A DNA stretch of 45,007 nt from Mucilaginibacter sp. L294 (GCF_001636615.1 NZ_LGEK01000036.1:1-45007); one strand, 5' to 3'; counted from the first letter of the stretch, positions 1 through 8,396 are shown. The notes: generated by a model from the sequence alone, not told the origin. Made by a program: numbers and translations.

Positions 1-18
1 AGATGTGTATAAGAGACA
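1..18 (+). other. Sequencing-library adaptor remnant (Tn5 mosaic end)
   Basis: The first 18 bases match the 19-bp Nextera/Tn5 mosaic end AGATGTGTATAAGAGACAG except for its last G. The complementary end lies at 44989-45007 in inverted orientation. This is a library artefact and not genomic sequence; genomic sequence begins at about base 19. Confidence 0.95.
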
Positions 19-26
19 AAGTAGTA

Positions 27-557
27 TTAAGCGATGGTTTTCAGCAGATTATCGGTCAAGAGTTTTAAATCTTTTATCGCATCTTCATCAATTACATTCC
101 CATCGTTATCTATTTTTGAGCGGATGTAGGGGATAAGTAATGTGCCCCCCTCAATTACATCGGAATCAATTGCGCCCAGTACCTTCAGCAGGGCAGTGTG
201 GGCGTTTTCGCCCCCGGTTGATGCCGTAACCAATGCAGTTGGCTTGCCCGAGAATGATGCGCTTGATACCATCCAGTCGAGCGCATTCTTTAATTGCCCG
301 GGGATACCAAAGGCGTACTCGGGCGTACAAATGATAACCGCATCAGCGTTTGTTATTGCGTCTCTTAATGTTGTTACGGATTGAGGCGGCATATCGTTAT
401 CCAACCCCGGGTCGAAAGGGGGAATCGTGGCTAAGCCACCGTAAATATGATAACTGATATCTGCAGGAAGCAAACCGCCAATAAACGTCAAAACCTTATG
501 GTTTGATGAACCCTCACGTAAGCTGCCGGATATGGCGAAGATGGTTTTGTTTGGCAT
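27..557 (-). CDS. NADPH-dependent FMN reductase-like flavoprotein
   Basis: A 176-residue protein of the NAD(P)H-dependent FMN reductase family (flavodoxin-like fold), predicted to be a soluble cytoplasmic quinone/azo/flavin reductase. The N-terminal beta-strand and phosphate-binding loop read FAISGSLREGSSNHKV. The mid-protein flavin-binding segment TPEYAFGIPGQLKNALDW, typical of the family, is present, followed by the TASTGGENA loop. I chose the ATG at 557 because it directly precedes the first beta-strand. An in-frame TTG at 572 would add five residues (MNKYS) and cannot be excluded. The TAA stop lies only 8 bp from the adaptor, so the gene is complete. It runs in the same direction as the sensor kinase but is separated from it by a palindromic repeat, and no functional link to the transporter array is visible. 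Confidence 0.88.
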   Translation of the reverse strand: MPNKTIFAISGSLREGSSNHKVLTFIGGLLPADISYHIYGGLATIPPFDPGLDNDMPPQSVTTLRDAITNADAVIICTPEYAFGIPGQLKNALDWMVSSASFSGKPTALVTASTGGENAHTALLKVLGAIDSDVIEGGTLLIPYIRSKIDNDGNVIDEDAIKDLKLLTDNLLKTIA

Positions 558-597
558 ACTATACTTATTCAAGCGGTATTATGAGGCGGGAAGCAGA

Positions 598-646
598 TGG
601 CAATCTTTGATAAGCATATTGCCGACTTTTCTATCGAAGATTGCCA
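598..646. repeat. Palindromic intergenic repeat after the sensor kinase
   Basis: The arms TGGCAATCTTTGATA (598-612) and TATCGAAGATTGCCA (632-646) are inverted copies with one mismatch around a 19-nt loop. The outer flank toward 665 (CCGCAATGACG) resembles the widespread GTCATTGCG...GGCAATCT family of bacterial palindromic intergenic repeats. It lies between the kinase stop codon and the reductase start on the minus strand, where its transcript hairpin could terminate or stabilise the two-component mRNA. It lacks a clear U-tract, so a terminator role is inference. Confidence 0.7.
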
Positions 647-670
647 CGCTACACCCGCAATGACGATTTG

Positions 671-2029
671 TTAAAAGGTAGCAAACTGTAAAATAAACAC
701 CGAGCCTTTACCCTCGGTAGATTGTACCTGGATATTGCCTTTATGCAGCAGCATGATCTGTTTACAAAGGCTCAGGCCAATACCACTGCCGGTTTTACGG
801 GTACTGAAGAACGGGATAAATATCTTATCCAGTAGTTCGTGTGGCATACCCAAGCCATTATCAGTAACTTTTACCAGCGTACGGTTATTACTTTGCACCT
901 CGGCACTTAGCGTAATGCGGGGTTCCTCGCGGTCTTTAACCGCTTCAATAGCATTTACCAGCAAGTTTATCATAACCTGGTCTAACAGGTTGATATCCGC
1001 CTCAATGGCCAATGCTGGGTCGCGCAGGATGATTTCCAGTTCAATGTTCTTTTTCTCCAGTGTGGGGCGCATCAGGCTGGCCAGGTTCTCAAATATATTG
1101 CGCACTAATAGCTTGTTCAGATCCAGCTTGGTGATTTTGTTCAGGCTGCGGTAGCTTTCTGTGAATTTCAACAAACCCTCGCTACGGCGTTTAATGGTAT
1201 CAATCCCAAGCGAAATATCTTCCAGATCGCCGCTTTCTATACCATTAGCAATCTCGGGGCTTTGCAGTCGGTTTTTCAGGGTATCGGCCAGGGACGAGAT
1301 AGGCGCAACCGAGTTCATGATTTCGTGCGTCATTACATTCAGTAGTTTAGACCATGCCTTTGATTCCGTTTCATCTAAAGCCTCGCTTACGTTCTGGAAA
1401 GCGATAAGCTTATACATTTTCTCATCGCTGCGCATAATGCTGGCGGTAACCAGCATTTTTATCTGTTGCTGGTCGCGGGTAATGGTTAATACCGTAGCAT
1501 CGCCGGGCTTAAGTTTTACCACATCCTTGTATAAAACAGGTTCGCGCTTTTCGAGCGAGTGGATAGTTTTTAAATAAGGAATACTAATGAGCGATTTAAA
1601 AGCCTCGTTTATCCAGCTGATCTCGCCGGTTTCTTCCTCGTAACTCAAAATACCGGTATCCACCAGTTCCAGTATCTTTTGCAGGTAATGGTACTGCGTT
1701 TCGCGTTCGCGGCTGATCAGCTTAAAAGTAGTGTTGATATCATTAAAGCCTTTTCGCAAGGGTTTTAACTCATTTGGCGCCTTACGAACATCAAAATGCC
1801 TGGAAAAATCGCGGTAGTGGATGGACTCAACAAACTGGTTCACCTCGTCCTGCGCTTTTTTATTAAAACGGATCAGATCCAGCACAGAATATACCACCAA
1901 CGGTACGGTTATCACAGCGTACAAGGGTACACCATCGCTTTTTACCACAGCCAATACGGTAGCCGTTACGGCAATAAACAGAAAAAGCACACGCAGCACC
2001 AGCCGCCATTCGTAACGGTTAAATATCAT
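671..2029 (-). CDS. Sensor histidine kinase, short-loop membrane type with PAS domain
   Basis: A 452-residue membrane-bound histidine kinase, partner of the overlapping NtrC-type regulator. Two hydrophobic segments (about 9-29 and 33-53) are separated by only about four residues, so there is essentially no periplasmic sensor domain. Residues 60-110 resemble a HAMP/linker helix and 115-215 look like a PAS domain. The phospho-acceptor is His235 in the H-box MTHEIMN. The ATPase domain shows the N-box NLLVNAIEA (355-363), G1 DNGLGMP (390-396), F-box FIPFFSTR (404-411) and G2 GSGIGLSL (414-421). The domain order recalls NtrY-like and other Bacteroidota kinases. The minimal loop resembles intramembrane-sensing kinases, some of which (BceS type) read the state of MacB/FtsX-superfamily transporters. 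A similar link to the neighbouring permeases is my inference. Confidence 0.95.
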   Translation of the reverse strand: MIFNRYEWRLVLRVLFLFIAVTATVLAVVKSDGVPLYAVITVPLVVYSVLDLIRFNKKAQDEVNQFVESIHYRDFSRHFDVRKAPNELKPLRKGFNDINTTFKLISRERETQYHYLQKILELVDTGILSYEEETGEISWINEAFKSLISIPYLKTIHSLEKREPVLYKDVVKLKPGDATVLTITRDQQQIKMLVTASIMRSDEKMYKLIAFQNVSEALDETESKAWSKLLNVMTHEIMNSVAPISSLADTLKNRLQSPEIANGIESGDLEDISLGIDTIKRRSEGLLKFTESYRSLNKITKLDLNKLLVRNIFENLASLMRPTLEKKNIELEIILRDPALAIEADINLLDQVMINLLVNAIEAVKDREEPRITLSAEVQSNNRTLVKVTDNGLGMPHELLDKIFIPFFSTRKTGSGIGLSLCKQIMLLHKGNIQVQSTEGKGSVFILQFATF

Positions 2030-3380
2030 ATTTGCTCAATCTGCGGTACAGGGCGGTACGGGTTAAACCTAATTCTTTAGCAGCCCGGGTAATATTGCCG
2101 TTATGCTTATCAATAACGCGTAAAATGGCGTTTTTTTCTAACGTACTTAACTGGATGTTATCCTCATCAATGATGTTTTCTCCAGGCGATTCAAGTATAG
2201 AGAAGATCAGATCATCGGCTTTTAGCAATGGGTCATCGGCCATAATTACGGCACGCTCAATGGTGTATTGCAGTTCGCGTACGTTACCAGGATAGCTATA
2301 GCTACGTAGTTTTGTTAGGGCCGTATTATCAAAATCCATAGCGGGTTTTAAATACTTGCTGCTGTACACTTTGGCAAAGTGTTTGGCCAATACAACAATG
2401 TCTTCGGCACGTTTGCGCAAAGGCGGCATGTTTATTTCAACCGTGTTAATACGGTAAATTAAATCTTTACGGAATTTGTTCTCATTTGCCAACTCCTGCA
2501 AGGGCACGTTGGTAGCGCATATCAGGCGGATGTTTACATCAATGGCTTTGTTTGTACCCAGGCGTGTAACCTGCCTGTTTTGTAATACGGTTAACAGTTT
2601 AGCTTGCTGCTGCAGGCTGATGTTACCAATCTCATCCAAAAACAGAGTGCCACCTTCGGCTTCCTCAAAACGGCCCATGCGGTCTTCCCGGGCATCGGTA
2701 TAAGCGCCTTTTTTATGACCGAACAATTCGCTTTCAAAAAGGGAATCGGTCAAAGCGCCCACATCTACCTTTACAAAAGGCTTATCGGCACGTAACGATC
2801 GTTCGTGGATAGCCTTTGCCATCAAATCTTTACCTGTACCGTTCTCGCCCAGTATCAGGATGTTCGCGTCGGTAGGGGCTATCTTATTTACTTTATGGAA
2901 GATATCCTCCATCACCTCCGAGTCGCCAAGGATAGAGGTTTGCCCGGCTGTGCCTTTAGCTGATGATTTGGTTGATTTACCACCGCCGTCCTCTTTTTTA
3001 TCAAGCAGGTCTTTAATGGTATCTATCAGCTTTTCGTTATGCCATGGTTTTACCACAAAATCATTAGCGCCTTCTTTTAATGAACGTACAGCCAAATCAA
3101 TATCGCCATAAGCAGTTATCATAATAACGCATATGTTTGGTTTCCATTCCTTTATTTTGCGAAGCCAGTATATACCTTCGTTACCGGTGTTGATAGCGCT
3201 GTTGAAATTCATATCCAGCAGTACCAGGTCAACCTGGTTACGCTGCAACAGCGAGTTCAGGTTCTCCGGGTTTTTCTCGGTTATAATTTCCTGGGTTTCT
3301 GTTTTAAGTAATAACTTAACAGCCGTAAGTACATCGGGATCGTCGTCAACAATTAAAACGGTTGCTTTTTTAAGTATCAT
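2019..3380 (-). CDS. NtrC-family sigma-54-dependent response regulator
   Basis: A 453-residue bacterial enhancer-binding protein. The receiver domain (1-120) has acidic pocket residues VDDD (11-14), phospho-acceptor Asp56 (LLDM), a conserved Thr near 89 and Lys111. A Gly/Ser/Lys-rich linker (130-147) leads to an AAA+ domain with Walker A GENGTGKD (178-185), the sigma-54 contact loop GAYTDA (225-230, in place of canonical GAFTGA), Walker B LFLDEIG (246-252) and YPGNVREL (363-370). The C-terminus is a Fis-type helix-turn-helix (about 415-450, NITRAAKELGLTRTALYRRL). I chose the ATG at 3380 because the receiver fold starts there; the upstream in-frame ATG at 3425 would add 15 residues unlike the family. 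It overlaps the kinase by 11 bp, implying translational coupling. It probably activates the three TGGCAT promoters in this window. Confidence 0.96.
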   Translation of the reverse strand: MILKKATVLIVDDDPDVLTAVKLLLKTETQEIITEKNPENLNSLLQRNQVDLVLLDMNFNSAINTGNEGIYWLRKIKEWKPNICVIMITAYGDIDLAVRSLKEGANDFVVKPWHNEKLIDTIKDLLDKKEDGGGKSTKSSAKGTAGQTSILGDSEVMEDIFHKVNKIAPTDANILILGENGTGKDLMAKAIHERSLRADKPFVKVDVGALTDSLFESELFGHKKGAYTDAREDRMGRFEEAEGGTLFLDEIGNISLQQQAKLLTVLQNRQVTRLGTNKAIDVNIRLICATNVPLQELANENKFRKDLIYRINTVEINMPPLRKRAEDIVVLAKHFAKVYSSKYLKPAMDFDNTALTKLRSYSYPGNVRELQYTIERAVIMADDPLLKADDLIFSILESPGENIIDEDNIQLSTLEKNAILRVIDKHNGNITRAAKELGLTRTALYRRLSKYDI

Positions 3381-3550
3381 GTAATATAAGGTAATTAGTT
3401 GGTGGTTAATAGCACGCCAATGCATTAGAATATAACCCCTGCAATTTAATATTTTGATACGAAATATCGTACCATTTAGCTTATATTAAGTATAATATTG
3501 ATTATCAAGTATGATTAGCTACACCTTAACTACAAGCCTAAAAAACACAT

Positions 3551-3589
3551 TGTATCATAACCGAACACTTGCTGTAACAGAAGCGTACG
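3551..3589 (+). promoter_or_regulatory. Upstream activator-type element, copy A
   Basis: The sequence contains TGTATC (3551-3556), CCGAACA (3561-3567), a 5-nt gap, TGTAAC (3573-3578), then the palindrome CGTACG (3584-3589). The same series recurs at 23070-23108 and 41782-41816. CGAACA and TGTTaCG form an imperfect inverted repeat, as expected for a dimeric Fis-type regulator. The first base of TGTATC lies 92 bp before the -24 GG. Confidence 0.7.
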
Positions 3590-3641
3590 GTGCAATATTG
3601 GCTTTTGTATTTAATTAACTGAAATACAGCTATTTAATTTG

Positions 3642-3657
3642 TGGCATGTGTTTTTGT
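3642..3657 (+). promoter_or_regulatory. Sigma-54-like promoter, copy A (before the fusion protein)
   Basis: TGGCAT at 3642-3647 matches the -24 half of the consensus TGGCAC-N5-TTGC. The expected -12 position reads TTTG, so the GC is not canonical. A start point near 3668 would give a leader of about 18 nt before the GTG at 3686. The in-frame GTG at 3641 falls inside this element and is therefore unlikely to be a real start codon. Confidence 0.65.
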
Positions 3658-3685
3658 ATTCAATTACCAAATATTATTAAATACA

Positions 3686-4939
3686 GTGGATAGAGTTATA
3701 CAAAAAAAGAAATGGAGCACTAAGCGCCTGATGACCATAGCCGGTATTGCGGGTGTTGTAGTTTTAGTTGCCGGCAGCATATTTTTTACCTCCGGCAAAA
3801 GCAAGTTAAATGTTGATACAGAGCGTATCACCATAAGCGAAGTTAAAAAAGGCGCCTTCCAGGAATTTATTCCGGTTAATGGGGTGGTAATGCCATTGAA
3901 CACCATATTTCTTGACGCTGTAGAAGGCGGACAGGTTGAAGAAAAATATGTAGAAGATGGTGCCATGCTTAAAAAAGGCGACCCCATTTTAAAGCTTAGT
4001 AATATTGATGAAGAGCTAAACCTGGCAACACAGGAATCTTCCGTATTTGGTGAGCAAACACAAATGCAAATAGCGCATAACAACGCGCAGCAAAATACAA
4101 TAACCAAGCTTAACCAAATGGCTGATGTAGACAATGCCTTTAAAGAGGCAGAACGTGTTTGGCTGCTTGATAAAAAGCTATATGAGCAAAAAGCTATTGG
4201 TTTACAGGAGTATCAGTCGGCAAAAAACGCTTACGATTACGCCCTGCGCCGTAAACGCTTAACCACACAGATCTTAAAACAGGATACTGCCCTGATAAAA
4301 CAGCAGGACATACAAGCACAGGAACATTACGCGCAAATGAAATCGGCGTTATCACTGATGCGTAAAAAGGTATCCAGCTTAACGCTAAGAGCACCTATCG
4401 ACGGGCAGTTAACCTCTTTAGATGCTGAGGTTGGTCAAAATAAAAATAAAGGCGAGCACCTGGGCCAGTTGGACGTTCAAAACGGTTTTAAGGTACAGGT
4501 TGACGTAGAAGAGCACTACCTGTCTCGTGTGTACGCAGGCCTTAAAGGCGATTTTAGCTTTGCTGATAAAACCTACAAACTGGTTATTAAAAAGGTTTAC
4601 ACGCAGATTGTTAACGGCCGTTTTAAAGTTGATATGCAGTTTGAGGGCGTAGTGCCAAAAGGGATCCGTAAAGGGCAAACGCTGCAAATACGCTTAGCTT
4701 TAAGCGACGAAACAACAGCACTATTATTACCTAAGGGTGGTTTTTACCAGCAAACAGGTGGTAACTGGATCTTTAAAGTGAGCGAAGATGGTAAAACAGC
4801 CTACAAAGTTGATATACAAATAGGCCGCTACAATACCGATAACTATGAGTTGCTAAAAGGTTTAAAACCTGGCGATAAGGTGATTACATCAAGTTACGAG
4901 AACTACGGCGACATACAGGAACTGGTACTGAAAAAGTAA
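3686..4939 (+). CDS. HlyD/RND-type periplasmic adaptor (membrane-fusion protein)
   Basis: A 417-residue membrane-fusion protein that would bridge the inner-membrane permease and an outer-membrane channel. It has an N-terminal cytosolic KKKW stretch, one TM helix (about 15-34), then two half-lipoyl motifs (GGQVEEKYVEDGAMLKKGD and LRAPIDGQLTSLDAEVGQ) flanking a long Gln/Ala-rich coiled coil (about 105-225). A beta-barrel/membrane-proximal domain follows to the end. I chose the GTG at 3686 (protein MDRVIQKKKW): an upstream in-frame GTG at 3641 overlaps the promoter and would add 15 residues before the TM helix. It is the first gene of the array and the only adaptor. No TolC-like partner lies in the window. 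The pairing with MacB-like permeases resembles MacA-MacB, but several permeases here may not need an adaptor. Confidence 0.93.
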   Translation: MDRVIQKKKWSTKRLMTIAGIAGVVVLVAGSIFFTSGKSKLNVDTERITISEVKKGAFQEFIPVNGVVMPLNTIFLDAVEGGQVEEKYVEDGAMLKKGDPILKLSNIDEELNLATQESSVFGEQTQMQIAHNNAQQNTITKLNQMADVDNAFKEAERVWLLDKKLYEQKAIGLQEYQSAKNAYDYALRRKRLTTQILKQDTALIKQQDIQAQEHYAQMKSALSLMRKKVSSLTLRAPIDGQLTSLDAEVGQNKNKGEHLGQLDVQNGFKVQVDVEEHYLSRVYAGLKGDFSFADKTYKLVIKKVYTQIVNGRFKVDMQFEGVVPKGIRKGQTLQIRLALSDETTALLLPKGGFYQQTGGNWIFKVSEDGKTAYKVDIQIGRYNTDNYELLKGLKPGDKVITSSYENYGDIQELVLKK

Positions 4940-5031
4940 CGGGCAGGGTGTAACCTTATTGTATATGATGCGTCTTGTAAACAGAGAAATTGAACATAAA
5001 AAATATAAATCACAATTAAACAAAAGGCTTT

Positions 5032-5045
5032 GGCGCGAAAGCGCC
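5032..5045 (+). promoter_or_regulatory. GNRA-capped stem-loop before the ATPase ribosome-binding site
   Basis: A perfect stem GGCGC/GCGCC is closed by a GAAA tetraloop. It lies 18 nt before the ATPase start codon and 7 nt before the GGAGG ribosome-binding site. It could set ATPase translation or mRNA processing between adaptor and ATPase cistrons. Function is inferred from position only. Confidence 0.6.
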
Positions 5046-5062
5046 GGAGCTGGGGAGGCCAA

Positions 5063-5740
5063 ATGATTAAAATTACAAATCTTGAGAAATTTTACCGCAC
5101 CGAAGAGGTAGAAACCATCGCATTAAACAAACTTTCGATGCATGTTGATACCGGCGAATTTGTGGCCATCATGGGCCCGTCTGGTTGCGGTAAATCAACC
5201 TTGTTAAACATCCTGGGAATGTTGGACGACCCGGATGAAGGCAGCTATGTATTCAACAGCATAGAAGTAGCCCATTTTAACGAGCGTAAGCGTGCCGATC
5301 TGCGTAAGCACAACATTGGGTTCGTTTTCCAGAGCTTTAACCTTATTGATGAGTTAACTGTGTTTGAAAACGTTGAACTGCCTTTGATCTATACCGGTGT
5401 AACCACTGCAGAGCGTGTTAAAAGGGTAGAAGAGGTGCTTGATAAAATGCAGATCATGCACCGTCGTAACCACTACCCACAACAGTTATCGGGTGGTCAG
5501 CAACAGCGTGTGGCTATTGCCCGTGCGGTTGTTAACAAACCAAAACTGATACTTGCGGATGAGCCTACAGGTAACCTGGATAGCAGCAACGGTAATGATG
5601 TAATGGAACTGCTAACCGACCTGAACGAACAAGGGACTACCATTATAATGGTTACCCACTCTGAGCATGATGCCCGTTACAGCCACCGTATCATCCGCCT
5701 GTTGGATGGACAAACTGTAATGGAAAACATTATGGTATAA
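5063..5740 (+). CDS. ABC transporter ATP-binding protein, MacB/LolD type
   Basis: A 225-residue nucleotide-binding subunit, the only ABC ATPase in the window. Walker A is GPSGCGKST (38-46), Q-loop Gln90 (FVFQSFNL), signature LSGGQ (142-146), Walker B LILADE (162-167), D-loop NLDSS, and switch His199 (VTHSEHD). The short length with DEPTGNLD and LLNILGMLD is typical of the MacB/LolD/FtsE group, which works with FtsX-superfamily permeases by mechanotransmission. The start is the ATG at 5063, with a clear GGAGG 7 nt upstream, rare among these genes; an in-frame TTG at 5030 lies in the stem-loop and is rejected. Dimers of this protein are the obvious motor for P1, and by inference for the other fourteen permeases. 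Confidence 0.96.
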   Translation: MIKITNLEKFYRTEEVETIALNKLSMHVDTGEFVAIMGPSGCGKSTLLNILGMLDDPDEGSYVFNSIEVAHFNERKRADLRKHNIGFVFQSFNLIDELTVFENVELPLIYTGVTTAERVKRVEEVLDKMQIMHRRNHYPQQLSGGQQQRVAIARAVVNKPKLILADEPTGNLDSSNGNDVMELLTDLNEQGTTIIMVTHSEHDARYSHRIIRLLDGQTVMENIMV

Positions 5741-5788
5741 ACCATACCCTTTAGTTTAATTTAATATAGTTAAGTGTGCCTCCTGCCT

Positions 5789-5818
5789 ACCTCTCCGCCG
5801 CCCGAACGACGGAGGGGT
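5789..5818. repeat. GC-rich hairpin between ATPase and P1
   Basis: Arms at 5789-5800 and 5807-5818 (ACCTCTCCGCCG / CGACGGAGGGGT) pair with one mismatch and one G-U pair around a 6-nt loop. It sits in the 173-bp gap between ATPase and P1 and is much more GC-rich than its surroundings. It could attenuate transcription between ATPase and the permease series, or be a dispersed intergenic repeat; there is no U-run directly after it. Confidence 0.65.
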
Positions 5819-5913
5819 TAGCTTGAGTTTTGCCTTGATTTTTTTGATCTATCGTATGATATAACGCTACTTTCTAAAGCGGTAATCGCTTATTTTTTTT
5901 AAAATATAGTCTT

Positions 5914-8343
5914 ATGTTCAAAAATTATATAAAAACTGCATTCAGGAGCCTGTATAAGAACAAAGGCTTTACCGCTATAAACATATTAGGTTTAGCGCTC
6001 GGCTTAACCACATGCCTGCTCATTGTTCTTTATGTTGTTGATGAGCTGAGCTACGACCACTACAATGTAAACCATGAACGCATCTACCGCGTTAATGAAG
6101 ACCTGAAACTCGGCGATAATAAAGTAGATTATGCCGTATGCATGCCGCCTCTGGCCAAAACCCTCAAAGCAGAATATCCATACGTAATTGAAGCAGCCCG
6201 CATAAAGGCCGCAGGTACAACGCACGTAAAAAAAGGCGACCTGAGCATTGTTGAGAACCACATTGCTTTTACAGATGCATCAATATTTAGCGTATTTACG
6301 TTACCAATGATAAACGGAAACCCTAAAACCGCTTTATCCGAGCCCAATACGGTTGTTATTACCGAAACCACAGCAAAAAAGTATTTTAATACCACCGATG
6401 CCATAGGGAAAATTATTGTTTTTAATGATAAGGAAAACTATAAGGTAACTGGTGTAATAAAAGACGTTCCGAAACAATCGCACTTCAACTTTGACTTTTT
6501 TGTTTCGCTTGAATCCTTCCCCGACAGCAGATCAAACGAATGGCTGCGCAGCGATTATAACACCTATGTGCTTTTAAAAGATAAAAGCTACGCTAACCAG
6601 CTAAATGCTGCTTTCCCTGCTTTTTTACAAAAATTCAGCGGCTCGCAAATGCAATCAGAACTTAACATGAGTTATGACCAGTTTGAGAAAAACGGCAGCT
6701 ATTTCAGACTGAACCTGATCGCACTGGATGATATCCACCTAAAATCAAACCGTAGCGGCGAGCTTGGGCCAAACGGTACTACACAATATGTTTATATATT
6801 TTCGGCTATTGCGCTGTTTATACTGCTCATAGCCTGTGTAAACTTTATGAACCTTTCTACCGCCCGCTCTGCCAACCGCGCGCGCGAGGTCGGGGTACGT
6901 AAGGTGCTGGGGTCATCCCGTCAGCACCTTATATTCCAATTTCTGGCCGAGTCGGTAATGGTTACATTATTTGCAACTATTATAGCGGTATTGGCGGCCG
7001 CCGTTTTGCTGCCTGTTTTTAACCAGATAGCCGGCAAGGATATAGTTTTAACCGTACAATCATTTAAATGGCTTGCGCCTTCGGTATTTGCCATTGTAAT
7101 AATTGTAGGCACTTTGGCGGGTTCATACCCGGCGTTCTTCCTTTCCGGTTTTCAGCCAATAGCCGTTTTAAAAGGGAAGCTTTCCGCTGGATTTAAAGGC
7201 AGCTTTCTGCGCAGCTTTTTAGTGGTTTTTCAGTTTAGCATATCTATATTGCTTATTGTAGGCACGCTGGTTATATACAATCAGTTAAATTTTATACAAA
7301 CCAAAAATCTTGGTTATAACCGTAACCAGGTACTTATAGTACAAAACCTGGGCGAACTGGGTAACCAGGCCGGTGTTTTTAAACAGGAGCTATCTCACCT
7401 GCCGGGAGTAAGCAATTCAACCATGACGGGCTTCTTGCCAACATCAAACTGGAAAAACACCCGCATCTTTTTTAAGGATGCTACCCTTAACCAAAAACAA
7501 TCCCTGTTTCCGCAAACCTGGGAGGTTGATGCCGACTGGATACCAACCCTTGATATGAAAATGGTACAGGGAAGAAACTTCTCAAAAAATATATCTACAG
7601 ATTCATCAGCCATTGTGATCAACGAAGCTGCTGCTAAATTTCTGGGATATAAAAATGCCATTAACCAGCAGCTTTACCAATCGCTGGGTGGTAAAACCGA
7701 GATATCAAACACGGTGATATATCATGTGATAGGGGTGGTTAAAGATTTTCACTTCAATTCGTTACGCGAAAAAATAGAACCTGTTATTTTAAAAATGGGT
7801 CAAAACAACGGCGCTTTAAGCATCCGCTTAAATGCAAGCAATTTACCGGCATTAATGGCCCAGATAAAAGCTAAATGGGCCGGGCTGTCGCCAAACGTAC
7901 AAATCAACTATTCTTTTATGGATCAGGATTTTGATGCCGCTTACCGCAGCGAGCAACGTATCGGAAAAATATTTGTCATATTCACTACACTGGCCATTGT
8001 GATAGCCTGTTTGGGGCTATTTGGCCTGGCTGCTTACGCTGCAGAACAACGTACCAAAGAAATTGGTATACGTAAGGTTTTAGGTGCCGATGTAAGCGCT
8101 ATTGTAGCCATGCTTTCAAAAGATTTTGTAAAACTGGTTTTACTGTCAATAATAATTGCATCACCGCTTGCCTGGTATTTGATGAACAAGTGGTTGCAGG
8201 ATTTTGCCTATCGTATAAATATACACTGGTGGGTAATTGCAATTGCAGGTGCCGGGGCACTGGCTATTGCAATAATTACCATCAGCTTTCAATCATTTAA
8301 AGCTGCACTGGCCAACCCTGTTAACAGTTTAAAAGACCAATAA
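5914..8343 (+). CDS. P1: MacB/FtsX-type ABC permease (pseudodimer)
   Basis: An 809-residue inner-membrane permease, reading as two fused FtsX-type halves: TM1 about 21-43, periplasmic MacB_PCD-like domain 45-285, TM2-4 about 290-312, 345-370 and 385-412, TM5 431-458, second periplasmic domain 460-675, and TM6-8 about 683-710, 738-760 and 771-793. Each half has a cytoplasmic coupling-helix motif (REVGVRKVLG; KEIGIRKVLG). This layout is the reference for P2-P15. It is first in the permease series, 173 bp after the ATPase, so it is the best candidate for that ATPase's original partner. It is the only one of the fifteen that ends in SLKDQ and not SLRSE/SLKSE. Its closest relative is P10, 21 kb downstream: both have MSYD(Q/D)FEK, STMTGF/TTMTGY and NPVNSLK. 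Confidence 0.95.
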   Translation: MFKNYIKTAFRSLYKNKGFTAINILGLALGLTTCLLIVLYVVDELSYDHYNVNHERIYRVNEDLKLGDNKVDYAVCMPPLAKTLKAEYPYVIEAARIKAAGTTHVKKGDLSIVENHIAFTDASIFSVFTLPMINGNPKTALSEPNTVVITETTAKKYFNTTDAIGKIIVFNDKENYKVTGVIKDVPKQSHFNFDFFVSLESFPDSRSNEWLRSDYNTYVLLKDKSYANQLNAAFPAFLQKFSGSQMQSELNMSYDQFEKNGSYFRLNLIALDDIHLKSNRSGELGPNGTTQYVYIFSAIALFILLIACVNFMNLSTARSANRAREVGVRKVLGSSRQHLIFQFLAESVMVTLFATIIAVLAAAVLLPVFNQIAGKDIVLTVQSFKWLAPSVFAIVIIVGTLAGSYPAFFLSGFQPIAVLKGKLSAGFKGSFLRSFLVVFQFSISILLIVGTLVIYNQLNFIQTKNLGYNRNQVLIVQNLGELGNQAGVFKQELSHLPGVSNSTMTGFLPTSNWKNTRIFFKDATLNQKQSLFPQTWEVDADWIPTLDMKMVQGRNFSKNISTDSSAIVINEAAAKFLGYKNAINQQLYQSLGGKTEISNTVIYHVIGVVKDFHFNSLREKIEPVILKMGQNNGALSIRLNASNLPALMAQIKAKWAGLSPNVQINYSFMDQDFDAAYRSEQRIGKIFVIFTTLAIVIACLGLFGLAAYAAEQRTKEIGIRKVLGADVSAIVAMLSKDFVKLVLLSIIIASPLAWYLMNKWLQDFAYRINIHWWVIAIAGAGALAIAIITISFQSFKAALANPVNSLKDQ

Positions 8344-8396
8344 GGACAAGGAATTTGTGATTAGTTAATATCAGTATTTAGAATTTTATTACCATC

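Larger units (their letters stand above)
3381..3685. promoter_or_regulatory. Divergent regulatory region, two-component pair / transporter array
   Basis: This AT-rich 305-bp stretch separates the minus-strand regulator from the plus-strand fusion protein. It holds the upstream element at 3551-3589 and the sigma-54-like promoter at 3642-3657, both annotated separately. It also has a small perfect inverted repeat TACGA-N4-TCGTA at 3458-3471. No clear -33/-7 promoter for the minus-strand regulator was recognised. Confidence 0.7.

Noticed and set aside
3405..3425. Longer start for the response regulator (ATG 3425)
   Set aside because: The extra 15 residues (MHWRAINHQLITLYY) do not belong to the receiver fold; ATG 3380 directly precedes it.
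3664..4134. Antisense open frames of 60-190 codons opposite the fusion protein and permeases
   Set aside because: They are shadows of strongly conserved plus-strand proteins and lack coherent domains.
5789..5818. Rho-independent terminator separating ATPase from P1
   Set aside because: The hairpin is strong but no U-tract follows directly, so it is reported only as a repeat/hairpin; whether P1 is co-transcribed with the ATPase remains open.
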